DNA of 64,000 bases from Hyphomicrobiales bacterium (GCA_016185205.1 JACPOA010000031.1:186001-250000); one strand, 5' to 3'. Shown: positions 43,561 through 53,727, counted from the stretch's first letter. The notes: generated from the sequence alone by a model not told the origin. A program made the numbers and translations.

Positions 43561-44649
43561 ATGGCTCGATTAGATCGGCGATCATTCCTGACGTTGGCCG
43601 GAGCGGTCGGCGCAACAGGCGCACTGGGTATTTCCGCCCCCTCCATCGCGCGGGCGACCACCGAGGTTAAACTGACATTGCCGTGGCTGCCGCTCGGTAC
43701 CTTCAGCTACGCCTTCATAGCCAAGAAGATGGGCTTTTGGGAAAAGCGCGGGCTCGATGTGACAATCGACCGCGGCTTTGGCTCCGGCAAGGTCTGCGTG
43801 CCGGTGGATCAGGGCCAATACGATTTCGGCATTCTCGACTTGGCGGTCATGATGAACTGCGCGGGACGCGGACTTGACCTCGTCTCCGTTGCCGCCATCT
43901 GGCCGACGTCACCGGTCGGAATTTTTTCGCTCAAAGAATACAACATCGTGAAGCCGAAGGACCTGGAAGGTCAAACCGTCGCCTTCGATGTCGGTAGCGG
44001 CGACTTCCAGCTTTGGCCCGCCTTCGTCAAAGCCACTGGCATCGACGACAGCAAGATCACCAAGGTCACCATGGATGCCGCGGCGCTGATCAAGGCGCTG
44101 GCCGAAAAGCAGGTGAAGGCGGAAGGAAATTTCTTCGGCAGCATCGCGCCCAGCCTGTGGGCGCAGGGCATGGAGATCAACAGCATCCTTTATTCGGACT
44201 ACGGCATCAAGATGCTCAGCAACGTGGTGGCTTGCAAACGTTCTACGATCGAAAAGAAGCCGGAGCTCTGCAAACAATTCGTCGAAGGGCTCATGGACGG
44301 GCTCAAATATGTTTACCTGAACCCGGAGAAGTCGGTCGAAATGCATTTTGAAAGCGTTAAAGAATTCAAGGGCGGCAGTGTCACCAACAAGAAAGTAATC
44401 GAATACGGTCAGGCTGTGAGCACCGCGCTGGGCATGGTGCCGGCGTTCAAGCAGCAAGGCTTAGGTTACATGGAGCCTGCTCTCGTCGAACAGACGGCCA
44501 ATACCGTCGCGACCTATATGGGCGTGAAGTCTTTGCCCAAGACTGACACCATGTACACGAACAAATTCGTCGGATCTGTGAAGCTCAGCGACAGCGAATG
44601 GAGCAGCACCGAAGCGAGGTCCAAGAAATATCTACCAAAGCCCGCCTGA
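43561..44649 (+). CDS. ABC transporter substrate-binding protein, NMT1/SsuA type, probable Tat substrate
   Basis: A 362-residue periplasmic binding protein of the SsuA/TauA/ThiY group. The N-terminus DRRSFLTLAGAVGATGALGI carries a twin-arginine motif, which predicts folded export through Tat. The mature part begins near EVKLTLPWLPLGTFSYAF and has the family pattern KKMGFWEKRGLDVTIDRGFGSG. It completes the importer formed with the ATPase and permease of the same operon. A strong intrinsic terminator follows at 44682-44720. Confidence 0.9.
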   Translation: MARLDRRSFLTLAGAVGATGALGISAPSIARATTEVKLTLPWLPLGTFSYAFIAKKMGFWEKRGLDVTIDRGFGSGKVCVPVDQGQYDFGILDLAVMMNCAGRGLDLVSVAAIWPTSPVGIFSLKEYNIVKPKDLEGQTVAFDVGSGDFQLWPAFVKATGIDDSKITKVTMDAAALIKALAEKQVKAEGNFFGSIAPSLWAQGMEINSILYSDYGIKMLSNVVACKRSTIEKKPELCKQFVEGLMDGLKYVYLNPEKSVEMHFESVKEFKGGSVTNKKVIEYGQAVSTALGMVPAFKQQGLGYMEPALVEQTANTVATYMGVKSLPKTDTMYTNKFVGSVKLSDSEWSSTEARSKKYLPKPA

Positions 44650-44681
44650 CCGGTCAAAGCTGAACGCTAGTGTCGCGGCCG

Positions 44682-44720
44682 TTGGCTCGCCCGCTTAAAC
44701 CGAGCGAGCCAATTTTCTTT
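44682..44720 (+). terminator. Rho-independent terminator of the SsuABC-type operon
   Basis: TTGGCTCGC (44682-44690) and GCGAGCCAA (44704-44712) form a perfect 9-bp stem with a 13-base loop, followed by TTTTCTTT. It lies 33 bases after the binding-protein stop and 29 bases before the end of gcvP on the opposite strand. Confidence 0.85.
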
Positions 44721-44748
44721 GGAACGAACGACGCGGCGGAGTGCTCGG

Positions 44749-47634
44749 CTACTCGGCTGCGGCTTGAAACTGCTCGACCGGCGGGCACGTGCAGATCAGA
44801 TTGCGATCGCCATAGACGTTGTCGATCCGGTTTACGGGCGGCCAGTACTTGCTGGTTGCCGACACGCCTTTGGGAAAGCAGGCCTGCATTCTGGAATACG
44901 GGCGCTGCCAAGTTTCGTCCGCCAGTTCGAGAACGGTATGAGGCGCGTTCTTCAGCAGATTGTTGTCTTGCAGCGCCTGCCCCTGTTCGATCGATCGAAT
45001 TTCCTCGCGGATCGCAATCATCGCGTCGCAGAACCGATCGATCTCCATTTTAGATTCCGATTCCGTGGGTTCGATCATCAACGTTCCGGCAACCGGAAAA
45101 CTCATGGTCGGCGCATGAAAGCCGTAGTCAATGAGCCGCTTGGCGACATCGTCGACGCTGACCCCCGCGGAGTTTTTCAACGGCCGCAGATCGACGATGC
45201 ACTCGTGGGCAACCCGTCCAAAGCGGCCTTTGTAGAGAAGCGGATAATGGGGATCGAGCCGCCTGGCGATGTAGTTGGCATTGAGGATGGCGATTGTCGT
45301 CGCCGCCGTCAGCCCCTCGCCGCTCATCATCAGGCAATATAGCCACGGGATCACCAGGATCGACGCCGAGCCGTAAGGCGCCGCCGATACCGGCCCGACG
45401 ATACTCGGCCCGTCCGGTTGCTCCGGGTGGCCCGGCAAGAACGGTGCGAGGTGCGCTTTGACGCCGATAGGCCCCATGCCCGGCCCGCCTCCACCATGGG
45501 GGATGCAGAACGTCTTGTGCAGATTGAGGTGGCCGACGTCCGCGCCATAGTCCGCCGGACGCGCCAAACCGACCTGCGCGTTCAAATTGGCGCCATCGAG
45601 ATAGACTTGGCCGTCGTGGCTATGAACGATGTCGCAGATCGCGCGCACTTCCTCCTCGAACACGCCGTGCGTCGACGGATAAGTGATCATGATCGCCGCG
45701 AGACGATCGGCGTTAGCCTCCGCTTTGGCACGAAGGTCGGCGACATCGATATTTCCGCTTTCGTTGCAGCGAACCACGACAACGTCCATGCCCGCCATGT
45801 GGGCCGAAGCGGGATTCGTTCCATGAGCGGAAGCTGGAATGAGGCAGATCGTGCGATGGCCCTGCCCCCGGCTCTGATGGTAGGCGCGGACGGCAAGCAG
45901 GCCGGCATATTCTCCCTGCGCTCCGGAATTCGGTTGAAATGAAATTGCGTCATAGCCGGTAATTTCACGCAACGTTGCACCGAGCTGCGCAATCAGGCTG
46001 GCGTAGCCTTGCGCCTGCGACACCGGCGCGAACGGGTGAAGATTGGCGAATTCCGGCCAAGTCAGCGGCATCATTTCGGCCGTTGCGTTGAGCTTCATCG
46101 TGCATGACCCAAGCGGGATCATGCTGCGATCGAGCGCAAGGTCGCGGTCCGCGAGACGCCGCATGTATCGCAGCAATTCGGTTTCCGATCGATACTGGTG
46201 AAACACCGGGTGGGTGAGAAACTCGCTCGAACGGCGAAGGTCGGTAGCGATGTCGCCGCGCGCACCGGCGAGTTCGACGCTGCGACGGGCCGCTGTTTCC
46301 GGCGAATCGCCGAACGCGCACCACACCTTCTCAATGGTGTCCCGAGTGGTCGTTTCATCGCAGCTGATGCCGACGCACGACGTGCCGTGATGCGACGGAA
46401 TATCGCGGAGATTAATGCCGCTATCGCGGGCACGATCGAGGACCTCCTGGCGTCGCGCGCCAACGTCAACGGTTATCGTATCGAAGAACGCCGATGTACT
46501 GACTTTACAACCCAGAGCGACCAAACCGGCGCGGAGAACCGCTGCCGTCTTGGATATACGCCGGGCGATTGCCGTCAGGCCTTCCGGTCCGTAGTAGACG
46601 GCATACATCGAGGCGATCACCGCCAGCAGGACCTGCGCGGTGCAGATGTTCGACGTCGCTTTTTCCCGACGGATGTGCTGTTCCCGCGTTTGCAAGGCGA
46701 GCCGATAGGCTCGATTGCCATGGCTATCGATGGAGACGCCTGCGAGACGGCCGGGAAGCGCCCGCTTGTGAGCGTCGCGGGTCGCGATGTAGGCCGCATG
46801 CGGCCCGCCATAACCCATCGGCACGCCGAAGCGTTGCGCCGAACCGACCGCGATGTCCGCACCGAGTTCGCCCGGCGGCTTCAGCAGGGTGAGTGCGAGC
46901 AGGTCTGCCGCGATTACAGAGATCGCATTGTTAGCCTTGAGCTTCGCGATCGGCTCACGGAAGTCGCGGATTTCCCCGAACGTTCCCGGATATTGAAAGA
47001 TCGCGCCGAACACTTCGGACGCATCCAGGTCCCGCATCGAATCACCGACGTGAACTTGCCACCCGAGAGCCTCGGCGCGGGTCTTGAGAACCGCGAGGGT
47101 CTGCGGATGGCAGTCATGATCGGCGAAAAACACCGTCCGTTCCGTTTCTGAAATCCGCTGCGCCATGGCCATGGCTTCCGCCGCGGCCGTGGCTTCGTCC
47201 AAAAGCGAGGCATTGGCGATCTCCAAGCCGGTGAGATCGGCCACCATCGTTTGGAAATTGATCAAGGCCTCAAGCCGACCTTGGCTGATTTCGGGCTGAT
47301 AAGGGGTATAGGCCGTATACCAGGCCGGATTTTCGAGAATGTTGCGCTGGATAACCGGGGGCAAAATGGTGCCGTAATATCCTTGGCCAATCAGCGACGT
47401 CATTGCAATGTTTTGCGACGCAACTTGGCGGGCTCGCTCCAGCGCCTCCGCTTCCGATAGCGCCGACGGTAGATAAAGCGGCCGACGCTGACGAATGTCC
47501 TGCGGGAGCGTTTGAGCAAGGAGTTCGTCGAGGCTGGCGGCACCAACCACGGCCAGCATCTCGCTCACGTCTTTAGGCGAAGGCCCGATGTGGCGGCTTG
47601 CGAAGGGTAAGAGCGTCGATGATTCGGTTGGCAT
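44749..47634 (-). CDS. gcvP: Glycine dehydrogenase (decarboxylating), P-protein
   Basis: P-protein of the glycine cleavage system: it decarboxylates glycine on PLP and transfers the aminomethyl group to lipoyl-GcvH. At 961 residues it is the fused single-chain form. The PLP-binding lysine is K707 in [21 protein letters not shown], with the glycine-rich loop right after it. The N-terminus [14 protein letters not shown] is standard. Last gene of gcvT-gcvH-gcvP, 32 bp after gcvH, with the whole operon behind a glycine riboswitch. Confidence 0.97.
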   Translation of the reverse strand: MPTESSTLLPFASRHIGPSPKDVSEMLAVVGAASLDELLAQTLPQDIRQRRPLYLPSALSEAEALERARQVASQNIAMTSLIGQGYYGTILPPVIQRNILENPAWYTAYTPYQPEISQGRLEALINFQTMVADLTGLEIANASLLDEATAAAEAMAMAQRISETERTVFFADHDCHPQTLAVLKTRAEALGWQVHVGDSMRDLDASEVFGAIFQYPGTFGEIRDFREPIAKLKANNAISVIAADLLALTLLKPPGELGADIAVGSAQRFGVPMGYGGPHAAYIATRDAHKRALPGRLAGVSIDSHGNRAYRLALQTREQHIRREKATSNICTAQVLLAVIASMYAVYYGPEGLTAIARRISKTAAVLRAGLVALGCKVSTSAFFDTITVDVGARRQEVLDRARDSGINLRDIPSHHGTSCVGISCDETTTRDTIEKVWCAFGDSPETAARRSVELAGARGDIATDLRRSSEFLTHPVFHQYRSETELLRYMRRLADRDLALDRSMIPLGSCTMKLNATAEMMPLTWPEFANLHPFAPVSQAQGYASLIAQLGATLREITGYDAISFQPNSGAQGEYAGLLAVRAYHQSRGQGHRTICLIPASAHGTNPASAHMAGMDVVVVRCNESGNIDVADLRAKAEANADRLAAIMITYPSTHGVFEEEVRAICDIVHSHDGQVYLDGANLNAQVGLARPADYGADVGHLNLHKTFCIPHGGGGPGMGPIGVKAHLAPFLPGHPEQPDGPSIVGPVSAAPYGSASILVIPWLYCLMMSGEGLTAATTIAILNANYIARRLDPHYPLLYKGRFGRVAHECIVDLRPLKNSAGVSVDDVAKRLIDYGFHAPTMSFPVAGTLMIEPTESESKMEIDRFCDAMIAIREEIRSIEQGQALQDNNLLKNAPHTVLELADETWQRPYSRMQACFPKGVSATSKYWPPVNRIDNVYGDRNLICTCPPVEQFQAAAE

Positions 47635-47666
47635 GGTAGGCCTCGTCGTCGTTGGATCGGACGGAA

Positions 47667-48044
47667 CTAAGCGTGCGGAGCGCCGGCAATCAGCGCCCGA
47701 TAAGCTTGCTCATCCATCAGTTTGTCCAGTTGCGATTGATCGGCGATCTTCATCTTGAACAGCCAGCCCTTGCCCATCGGATCGGAATTCACCAGAGAGG
47801 GGTTGTCGGCGACCTCCTGGTTGACGTCGACGATCTCGCCTGTAATTGGCGAGTAGACGTCCGACGCGGCTTTGACCGATTCGACAACAACTGCTGCAGC
47901 ACCCGCTTCAAATGACGCGCCGGACTTCGGTAAGTCGACGAAAACCACATCGCCCAGTTGCTCTTGAGCATATTGCGTGATTCCAACGGTTGCGGAATCG
48001 TTTTCGACCAGGATCCATTCGTGATCCGACGTGAATTTCAGCAT
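47667..48044 (-). CDS. gcvH: Glycine cleavage system H-protein
   Basis: A 125-residue lipoyl carrier protein that shuttles the aminomethyl group between P-, T- and L-proteins. The lipoylated lysine is K58 in [15 protein letters not shown], and the C-terminal [18 protein letters not shown] is typical. I use the ATG at 48044 ([10 protein letters not shown]); the frame is open upstream but that part is not conserved. Sits 22 bp after gcvT. Confidence 0.96.
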   Translation of the reverse strand: MLKFTSDHEWILVENDSATVGITQYAQEQLGDVVFVDLPKSGASFEAGAAAVVVESVKAASDVYSPITGEIVDVNQEVADNPSLVNSDPMGKGWLFKMKIADQSQLDKLMDEQAYRALIAGAPHA

Positions 48045-48066
48045 GTGCGATCTCCCGGCCTTTGCA

Positions 48067-49215
48067 TCAGCGTTTGTAATTTGAAGCGACGAAGGGAAGT
48101 TTCGATTGCTGCATCGCGACGCGTTCGCCGCGGAGCTCGGCATAGATCGGCGCGCCCGAAGCGGCGATGGATGCCATTACGTATCCCATGGCAACCGGCG
48201 CATTGATGCTGGGACCGAACCCGCCCGACGTCACGATGCCGATCTCGTCAGACGACGAGCGATCGCGGAATAGCCGAGCGCCATGACGAACTGGCGCGCG
48301 CCCCTCCGGGCGCAAGCCTACGCGCCGGCGTGGCGCCCCGTGCACGAGCTGATCCAGGATCGTTTTTGCGCCGGGAAATCCGCCGGCGCGGCCGCCGCCG
48401 CTCCTGCGGCAAGCCTGGATACTCCATTCAAGCGCCGCTTCGACCGGAGTAGTGTCCGGATCTAAATCGGAGCCATAGAGGCAGAGGCCAGCCTCCAATC
48501 GCAGACTGTCACGCGCGCCAAGGCCGATCATTTCAGCCTGAGGATGCTTTAGCAGACTGCGCGCGACCGCCTCGGCGATGGCGGCCGGCACACTGATTTC
48601 AAAACCGTCCTCGCCGGTGTAGCCCGAGCGCGACACGATGCAATCCGCTCCCAGAAGCTTGACCGCGCGCACATCCATGAAACGCATCGAGCGAACGTCC
48701 GGAACAAGCGCAGTCAGCACCACCTCCGCCAGCGGACCTTGAAGAGCCAGCAAAGCCCAGTCGTCGAGGCGGTCTATCTCACAGTGCTTCGAAAGCATCT
48801 CGCGCAGATAAATCTCGTCGGCGTCCTTGCAGCCGGCATTCGCGACGATCAAGAGCCGGTCGCCTAATCGCGCGATCATCAGGTCATCGCGGACACCACC
48901 TTGCTCGTTCGTCAGCAGTGCGTAACGCTGCCGGCCCGACGCAAGGCCGAGAATATCCATTGGAACGACGGATTCTAATTCGCGCGCCGCGTCATCACCA
49001 CGTTTGCTGCGCGACCGGATTTCGAACTGGCCCATATGCGACACGTCGAATAGACCGGCAGCGACGCGAACATGGAGATGTTCTTTCAGAATTCCGTTCG
49101 CGTACTGGACCGGCATCGCATAGCCGGCGAACGGAACCATGCGCGCGTCGAGCTCGACATGCAGCCCATGGAGCGGCGTCCGCTTGAGCGGGGTGTCGGT
49201 GGGAGCTGCGGTCAT
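48067..49215 (-). CDS. gcvT: Glycine cleavage system aminomethyltransferase (T-protein)
   Basis: A 382-residue enzyme that releases ammonia and transfers the one-carbon unit to tetrahydrofolate. Family blocks seen: [63 protein letters not shown]. First gene of the gcvTHP operon, about 140 bases downstream of the riboswitch aptamers. No gcvL or lipoylation genes are in the window. Confidence 0.95.
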   Translation of the reverse strand: MTAAPTDTPLKRTPLHGLHVELDARMVPFAGYAMPVQYANGILKEHLHVRVAAGLFDVSHMGQFEIRSRSKRGDDAARELESVVPMDILGLASGRQRYALLTNEQGGVRDDLMIARLGDRLLIVANAGCKDADEIYLREMLSKHCEIDRLDDWALLALQGPLAEVVLTALVPDVRSMRFMDVRAVKLLGADCIVSRSGYTGEDGFEISVPAAIAEAVARSLLKHPQAEMIGLGARDSLRLEAGLCLYGSDLDPDTTPVEAALEWSIQACRRSGGGRAGGFPGAKTILDQLVHGAPRRRVGLRPEGRAPVRHGARLFRDRSSSDEIGIVTSGGFGPSINAPVAMGYVMASIAASGAPIYAELRGERVAMQQSKLPFVASNYKR

Positions 49216-49354
49216 GACGGCACCTGCTCACAATCGAACAGGCCGCAAGGATACGACGGCGCCATGGGTTTAGAATAAATACAGCAATCTGCGCAGCGAC
49301 TAGCTGTAAGCATACGGGCACCCCTGATCCGGCCAGATAAGCCGGGATTGCGGT

Positions 49355-49508
49355 GCCCCCTCTGTCTTGGTGCCTGAGAGTGTTATCCCGTCGGCGGGCG
49401 CGTAGCGCCTCTCTCCAGAGTGTCGATGTCCTTGCGATTCTTGTGCCTGAGAGTTTCCGGGGCGGTTGCTCCTTCGGCGTCGGTCGAAACCGATCTCTCC
49501 CGCAAGGA
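49355..49508 (-). promoter_or_regulatory. Tandem glycine riboswitch
   Basis: On the minus strand two consecutive glycine aptamers are visible. Aptamer I (49430-49507) has P1 CCTTGCG/CGCAAGG, the GGGAGAG and CCGAAGGAGCAA elements and AAACTCTCAGGCA. Aptamer II (about 49359-49421) has GGAGAGAGGCGC, CACTCTCAGGCACCAAGACAGAG and a short P1 CTCTG/CAGAG. This is the classic cooperative architecture that switches gcv operons on with glycine. Between aptamer II and gcvT the leader can form a stem TACAGC/GCTGTA followed by TTTATT, which may be the switching terminator. Confidence 0.93.
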
Positions 49509-49541
49509 ATTTCGGTAGGCTCTTCGCTCCTTCACGTGAAT

Positions 49542-49556
49542 CTATTGGAACAATAG
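49542..49556. promoter_or_regulatory. Perfect 6-bp dyad CTATTG-N3-CAATAG
   Basis: CTATTG (49542-49547) and CAATAG (49551-49556) flank GAA, about 35 bases upstream of the first riboswitch aptamer on the minus strand and therefore in the gcv promoter zone. The right half GAACAATAG also appears in the shared motif copy at 60982-61006, but the rest differs, so it is only a possible related site. Confidence 0.35.
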
Positions 49557-49691
49557 CACAGAATGTCGCTATGTCATGGCGAAACTTCGTGTAGATGTTC
49601 ATGTTGCTGTCCAGTGGCATCGGGCTTCCATCGATGCCATGATGGCCTGAATGGAGGGGCTGACCCCTTCTGCGTCCGAACCACACGAATC

Positions 49692-50333
49692 ATGACGACT
49701 GAGGCGAAGCTCGGCTCGGCTATCGACCAGCGCCGGTCCATACGCCACTACCTACCAGGCCCGATCGATGAATCGGCGATCGAGCGGATTCTGCTCGCGG
49801 CGATGCAAGCCCCTTCAGCCCATAACAGACAGCCGTGGCGGTTTGCGGTCCTCGACGATCGCGCGAGCAAAGTCAGCCTTGTCACCGCGATGGGACAGCG
49901 GCTTCGCCAGGATCGGTCCGCGGACGGGGACGATTCCAAGGTCATTGAGGACGACGTTGTCCGATCTTACGCGAGGATCACCGAGGCACCGGCGGTCATC
50001 GTCGTTTGCCTCGATACTCGCGACATGGACCGCTATCCGGACGAACAGCGCAACACCGCAGAATATCTGATGGCGGTGCAAAGCACGGCGATGGCTGTGC
50101 AAAACCTACTGCTGGCCGTCCATACCGAGAGGCTCGGCGCTTGCGTCATGTGCGCGCCGCTGTTTTGCCCGGACTGCGTCTCGAACAGCCTAGGTTTGCC
50201 GAGCGAATGGAGGCCACAAATGCTGGTGACGATCGGCATCCCGGCCAAGGCTGGCAGGATTCGTCCGCGCTTGCCGCTGGCGGCCGTCGTCCACTGGCCG
50301 CGACGCAAAGACTACCCAAGCTCAGCCCGCTAG
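49692..50333 (+). CDS. Nitroreductase family protein, resembling the C-terminal domain of FbiB
   Basis: A 213-residue FMN enzyme. The N-terminal QRRSIRHYLPGP and APSAHNRQPWRF mark the nitroreductase fold. The later segment (TAEYLMAVQSTAMAVQNLLL; APLFCPDCVSNSLGLPSEW; TIGIPAKAG) is like the C-terminal nitroreductase domain of FbiB, which reduces dehydro-F420-0 in coenzyme F420 synthesis. Given fbiC and cofC about 11 kb away, a role in F420 maturation is plausible but unproven; BluB and generic nitroreductases are alternatives. Its end overlaps livF by 12 bp tail-to-tail. I chose the ATG at 49692, not further upstream where two small inverted repeats lie (49615-49639, 49655-49668). Confidence 0.8.
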   Translation: MTTEAKLGSAIDQRRSIRHYLPGPIDESAIERILLAAMQAPSAHNRQPWRFAVLDDRASKVSLVTAMGQRLRQDRSADGDDSKVIEDDVVRSYARITEAPAVIVVCLDTRDMDRYPDEQRNTAEYLMAVQSTAMAVQNLLLAVHTERLGACVMCAPLFCPDCVSNSLGLPSEWRPQMLVTIGIPAKAGRIRPRLPLAAVVHWPRRKDYPSSAR

Positions 50334-51026
50334 ATAGGCGCTGCGGACGTGCGGATTGTCGACCAGATCGCGGCCGCTCCCCGACAGCGCCAGTGATCCC
50401 GATTCCAGCAGATAGGCGTGGTCGCACATCTCCAATGCGGCCAAAGCGTTCTGCTCGACCATCAGGACGGTTGTCCCCGTGTCGCGAATGCCGGTGATGA
50501 TGTCGAAGGTGAGCTCCACGATATTCGGAGCGAGCCCGAGTGACGGCTCATCGAACATGATGAGCTTGGGTCGCGACATGAGCGCGCGGGCGATCGCGAG
50601 CATTTGCTGCTCGCCGCCCGACAGCGTGCCGGCCGGTTGTTGCCGCCGTTCGGCGAGCCGCGGAAACTGCTCGAAGATGCGAGCCAAATCCTTTGCAATC
50701 TCCTCCCAATCCCTTCGCAGATAGCGTCCCATTTCGAGATTTTCCGCGACCGTCATGTAGGGGAAGACATGGCGCCCTTCGGGACAGTGGGCAATTCCAA
50801 GCGAAAGGATTTTTCGAGCCGAGGCGTTGGTGATGTCCTGGCCATCGAAAATGATCTTGCCGCCGGCGGCCGGCAGCAGCCCCGAAATGGCCTTGAGCGT
50901 CGTCGTCTTGCCGGCACCGTTGGTCCCGATCAACGCGACGAGCTGCCCTCGCCCAACCTTGAGCGAGATGCCTTTCACCGCCGTCACCTTGCCGTAACGG
51001 CAGACGAGATCGCTAAGCTCAAGCAC
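50322..51026 (-). CDS. livF: Branched-chain amino acid-type ABC transporter ATPase LivF
   Basis: A 234-residue ATPase with Walker A GTNGAGKTT, signature LSGGEQQ and the Walker B LIMFDEPSLGLAP typical of LivF. It is the last gene of livKHMGF, overlapping livG by 8 bases. The family transports branched-chain amino acids but many paralogues carry aromatic acids, amides or urea, so the real cargo is set by the binding protein. Confidence 0.93.
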   Translation of the reverse strand: MLELSDLVCRYGKVTAVKGISLKVGRGQLVALIGTNGAGKTTTLKAISGLLPAAGGKIIFDGQDITNASARKILSLGIAHCPEGRHVFPYMTVAENLEMGRYLRRDWEEIAKDLARIFEQFPRLAERRQQPAGTLSGGEQQMLAIARALMSRPKLIMFDEPSLGLAPNIVELTFDIITGIRDTGTTVLMVEQNALAALEMCDHAYLLESGSLALSGSGRDLVDNPHVRSAYLAG

Positions 51027-51804
51027 GCTTTTTCCCCTGCCCCAGATAGGCGCGAATCACTTCAGGGTTGCTCTGGATCTCGGCCGGCGTGCCCTCGGCG
51101 ATGATGCGGCCGTAATTGAGCACGACGATACGATCGCACACTTCCATCACCATCGGCATGTCGTGTTCGACCAGCAGAATGGTTACGCCTGAATCGCGAA
51201 TCTTCCCCACCAGTTTGACGAAGCGCGCCGTTTCGGACGGGTTCATACCGGAGACCGGCTCATCGAGCAGCAGCATCGACGGCTTGACCGCGAGCGCGAG
51301 CGCTACGCCGATCAATCGCTGTTCGCCGTAAGGCAAAGTGCCAGCCTGCTCATAGGCGCGCTGCTCGAGCCCGACGAAACGCAGGATTTCGTGCGCGGCG
51401 TCTACCAGCTCGCGCTCGGATGACGTCTCGCGGCCGGTTTGCAGCAGCGTGTCCCACAATTTCGAGCGGCCGCGGCAATGCAGGCCGGTGAGCACGTTCT
51501 GGAAGACGGTTCTCTCCTGGAACACGCTGGTGCGCTGAAAGGTTCTGGCCAGCCCGAGCTTGGCGATCTCATAAGGCTTCATGCCGTTCAGCAGCTTCGA
51601 GCGGTAGCGCACGTCGCCGCTGGTCTGCTTCAGGAAGCCGGTGATGACATTGAAGGCCGTCGTCTTGCCCGCTCCGTTCGGGCCAATCAGCCCGATGATC
51701 TCGCCGGCGCAGACGGAGAAGGTCATATCCGAAATGGCGATGAGCCCGCCGAAGTGAACGGCAACCTGATCGATCGAGAGGACGGTTTCCGCCTGCGCAA
51801 TCAT
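51019..51804 (-). CDS. livG: Branched-chain amino acid-type ABC transporter ATPase LivG
   Basis: A 261-residue ATPase with Walker A GPNGAGKTT, Walker B MLLLDEPVSGMNP, and the LivG-type insert between Walker A and signature (RTFQRTSVFQERTVFQNVL). The signature is LPYGEQRL in place of LSGGQ, normal for LivG. Overlaps livM by 4 bases and livF by 8. Confidence 0.93.
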   Translation of the reverse strand: MIAQAETVLSIDQVAVHFGGLIAISDMTFSVCAGEIIGLIGPNGAGKTTAFNVITGFLKQTSGDVRYRSKLLNGMKPYEIAKLGLARTFQRTSVFQERTVFQNVLTGLHCRGRSKLWDTLLQTGRETSSERELVDAAHEILRFVGLEQRAYEQAGTLPYGEQRLIGVALALAVKPSMLLLDEPVSGMNPSETARFVKLVGKIRDSGVTILLVEHDMPMVMEVCDRIVVLNYGRIIAEGTPAEIQSNPEVIRAYLGQGKKRA

Positions 51805-52826
51805 TTCTGAGACGCCTCCGACGCGGCCGGAGCCGGCGATCTTTTACGGCCGGACATGTAATGCTCGATCGCGGGCACGATGCCGCGCGGCAGGAAATAG
51901 ACGACCGCCACCATTAGCACGCCATAGATGATCCACTGTACTTCGGGCTCGATCGCCATGGCGCGCAAGGCCTCCGGCACGAAGCCGAACAGCGCGCCGC
52001 CGACGATCGGGCCCGCCAGCGTGCCTTTTCCTCCCGTGATCACCATGATCACCATCGTCACGGTGTAGATGAACAGGAAGATGTCGGGGTCGACGATGCG
52101 GATGTAGTGGGTGTAAAGCGCACCCGCCATGCCCGCGATACCTGCCGATACGACGGTGGCGACCACCAGATAGTGCGTGACGTCGATGCCAACCGACATG
52201 GCCAGCGACTCGTTCTCCCGCAACGCGATCATGGCCCGGCCAGCGCGAGAATTGACCAGCCGCGCGATGATGACGTAGCAGGCGACCGCTGTCGCAAGCA
52301 CGAGAAGATAGACCGCCGGCTTGCGCAGGAACGACAGCTCGAACGCGTCGGCGCCGAGGACCAGAGCCGGGATGTTATTGAGTGCCATCGGGCCTTGCGT
52401 CAGCTCGACCCAGTTCAGCGCGACGAGTCGCACGACCTCGGCGAAGCTGATCGAGACGATCACGAAATAGGCCCCACGCACCCGGAACGATAGTTTGCCG
52501 ATGGCATAGCCGGTGAGCCCCGCGACCACGATGGCGCACAGCATCGCGAACCAGACCGGCTTCGGTGCGAGGCCGACGGTGAAATCCGGCAGCAGATGCA
52601 CCTCGAAGCCGAGCGAAACGAGCGCACTCGTGTAGGCACCGATACCGAAGAACGCGACATGCCCGAGCGAGAGCTGGCCCGTGAAGCCGAGCAGCAGGTT
52701 GAGGCTCATGGCCGCGATAATGAATATCCCGGTCGTGATCATCACATGCAGCACGTAGAAATCGTTCAGCCAGAGCGGGACTGACGTTAGCAGCGCCACG
52801 AATAACCAGGGGAGGAAACGACTCAC
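51801..52826 (-). CDS. livM: Branched-chain amino acid-type ABC transporter permease LivM
   Basis: A 341-residue permease with about ten hydrophobic segments. LivM-type blocks are present: SLNLLLGFTGQLSLGHVAFFGIGAYTSA, RAGRAMIALRENESLAMSVGIDV and TGGKGTLAGPIVGGALFGFVPE. Coupled to livH and livG by 4-base overlaps. Confidence 0.93.
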   Translation of the reverse strand: MSRFLPWLFVALLTSVPLWLNDFYVLHVMITTGIFIIAAMSLNLLLGFTGQLSLGHVAFFGIGAYTSALVSLGFEVHLLPDFTVGLAPKPVWFAMLCAIVVAGLTGYAIGKLSFRVRGAYFVIVSISFAEVVRLVALNWVELTQGPMALNNIPALVLGADAFELSFLRKPAVYLLVLATAVACYVIIARLVNSRAGRAMIALRENESLAMSVGIDVTHYLVVATVVSAGIAGMAGALYTHYIRIVDPDIFLFIYTVTMVIMVITGGKGTLAGPIVGGALFGFVPEALRAMAIEPEVQWIIYGVLMVAVVYFLPRGIVPAIEHYMSGRKRSPAPAASEASQK

Positions 52827-53722
52827 CCGATCCGTTCCTTCTGCGCGAAAAGACCGGTCGGCCGCACCAGCAGGATCAGGATGATGAGCAGGAATCCCAT
52901 GGCATCACGGTAGCCCGAGGAGATGTAGCCGGCGCCTATCTCTTCCACAAATGCGAGGATGAAGCCGCCCAAAGTGGCCCCGGTGATGTTACCGAGACCG
53001 CCGAGGATGACGATCGCGAAAGCCTTCGAGGCTGCGAGATCGCCCATCGTCGGCGCGACGACGAATACGGGGCCGAGCAGCGCGCCGGCCGCGGCCGCGA
53101 GGCTGGAACCCAGCGCGAACGTTGCGGTGTGGATGCGGTCGATCCGGATGCCCATGAGCGCAGCCGTATCCCGATCCTGGAATGTCGCGCGCATCGCCTT
53201 GCCCAGCCGCGTGCGGTTGACGAGATAGTAGGTCGCGCCGATCAGCAGAAGCGCAATCGCGAACACGTAGACCCGGTTCCAGGAGACCGATAAGGGGCCG
53301 AGCACAAACGGTTCGGCGGGAAACGGGTTGGCGATCGAGTGCGCCACGCCTGACCACACGAATTGCTCGGTGTTCTGCATCGCGATCCAGGCGCCGATCA
53401 TCACCAGCATTGTGGTGTCGATGTCGGCGCCGCGCAGGCGGCTGAGCAGCAGCAGCTCGATGGCGCCACCAAGCGCCGCCCCGAGCACCATCGCCAGCAC
53501 GAGGGCTAGGAAAAAATTGACGCCTAGCAACATCACCAGCGCGTACATACAGTAGGCGCCAAAGGCATAGAGTTCGCCATGGGTGAAATTGACCAGGCGC
53601 ATGATGCCGAAGATCAGCGTCAGCCCTATCCCCAGGAGCGCATAGGTGCCGCCGAGGATCGTTGCATTCAGAAGATGCTGTACCAGCTGGTCCAAGTCTT
53701 CGCGCTCCAAGCAAAGCGTCAC
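52823..53722 (-). CDS. livH: Branched-chain amino acid-type ABC transporter permease LivH
   Basis: A 299-residue permease with LivH blocks GLTLIFGIMRLVNFTHGELYAFGAY, RTRLGKAMRATFQDRDTAALMGI and ILGGLGNITGATLGGFILA. The start at 53722 gives a slightly long N-terminus (MTLCLEREDLDQ); it lies 54 bases after the livK stop, with a strong hairpin filling the gap. Confidence 0.92.
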   Translation of the reverse strand: MTLCLEREDLDQLVQHLLNATILGGTYALLGIGLTLIFGIMRLVNFTHGELYAFGAYCMYALVMLLGVNFFLALVLAMVLGAALGGAIELLLLSRLRGADIDTTMLVMIGAWIAMQNTEQFVWSGVAHSIANPFPAEPFVLGPLSVSWNRVYVFAIALLLIGATYYLVNRTRLGKAMRATFQDRDTAALMGIRIDRIHTATFALGSSLAAAAGALLGPVFVVAPTMGDLAASKAFAIVILGGLGNITGATLGGFILAFVEEIGAGYISSGYRDAMGFLLIILILLVRPTGLFAQKERIG

Positions 53723-53727
53723 AAGTG

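Noticed and set aside
49542-49556. Fifth copy of the shared motif before gcvT
   Set aside because: It shares only GAACAATAG with one copy; the remaining positions disagree. Kept as an independent dyad.
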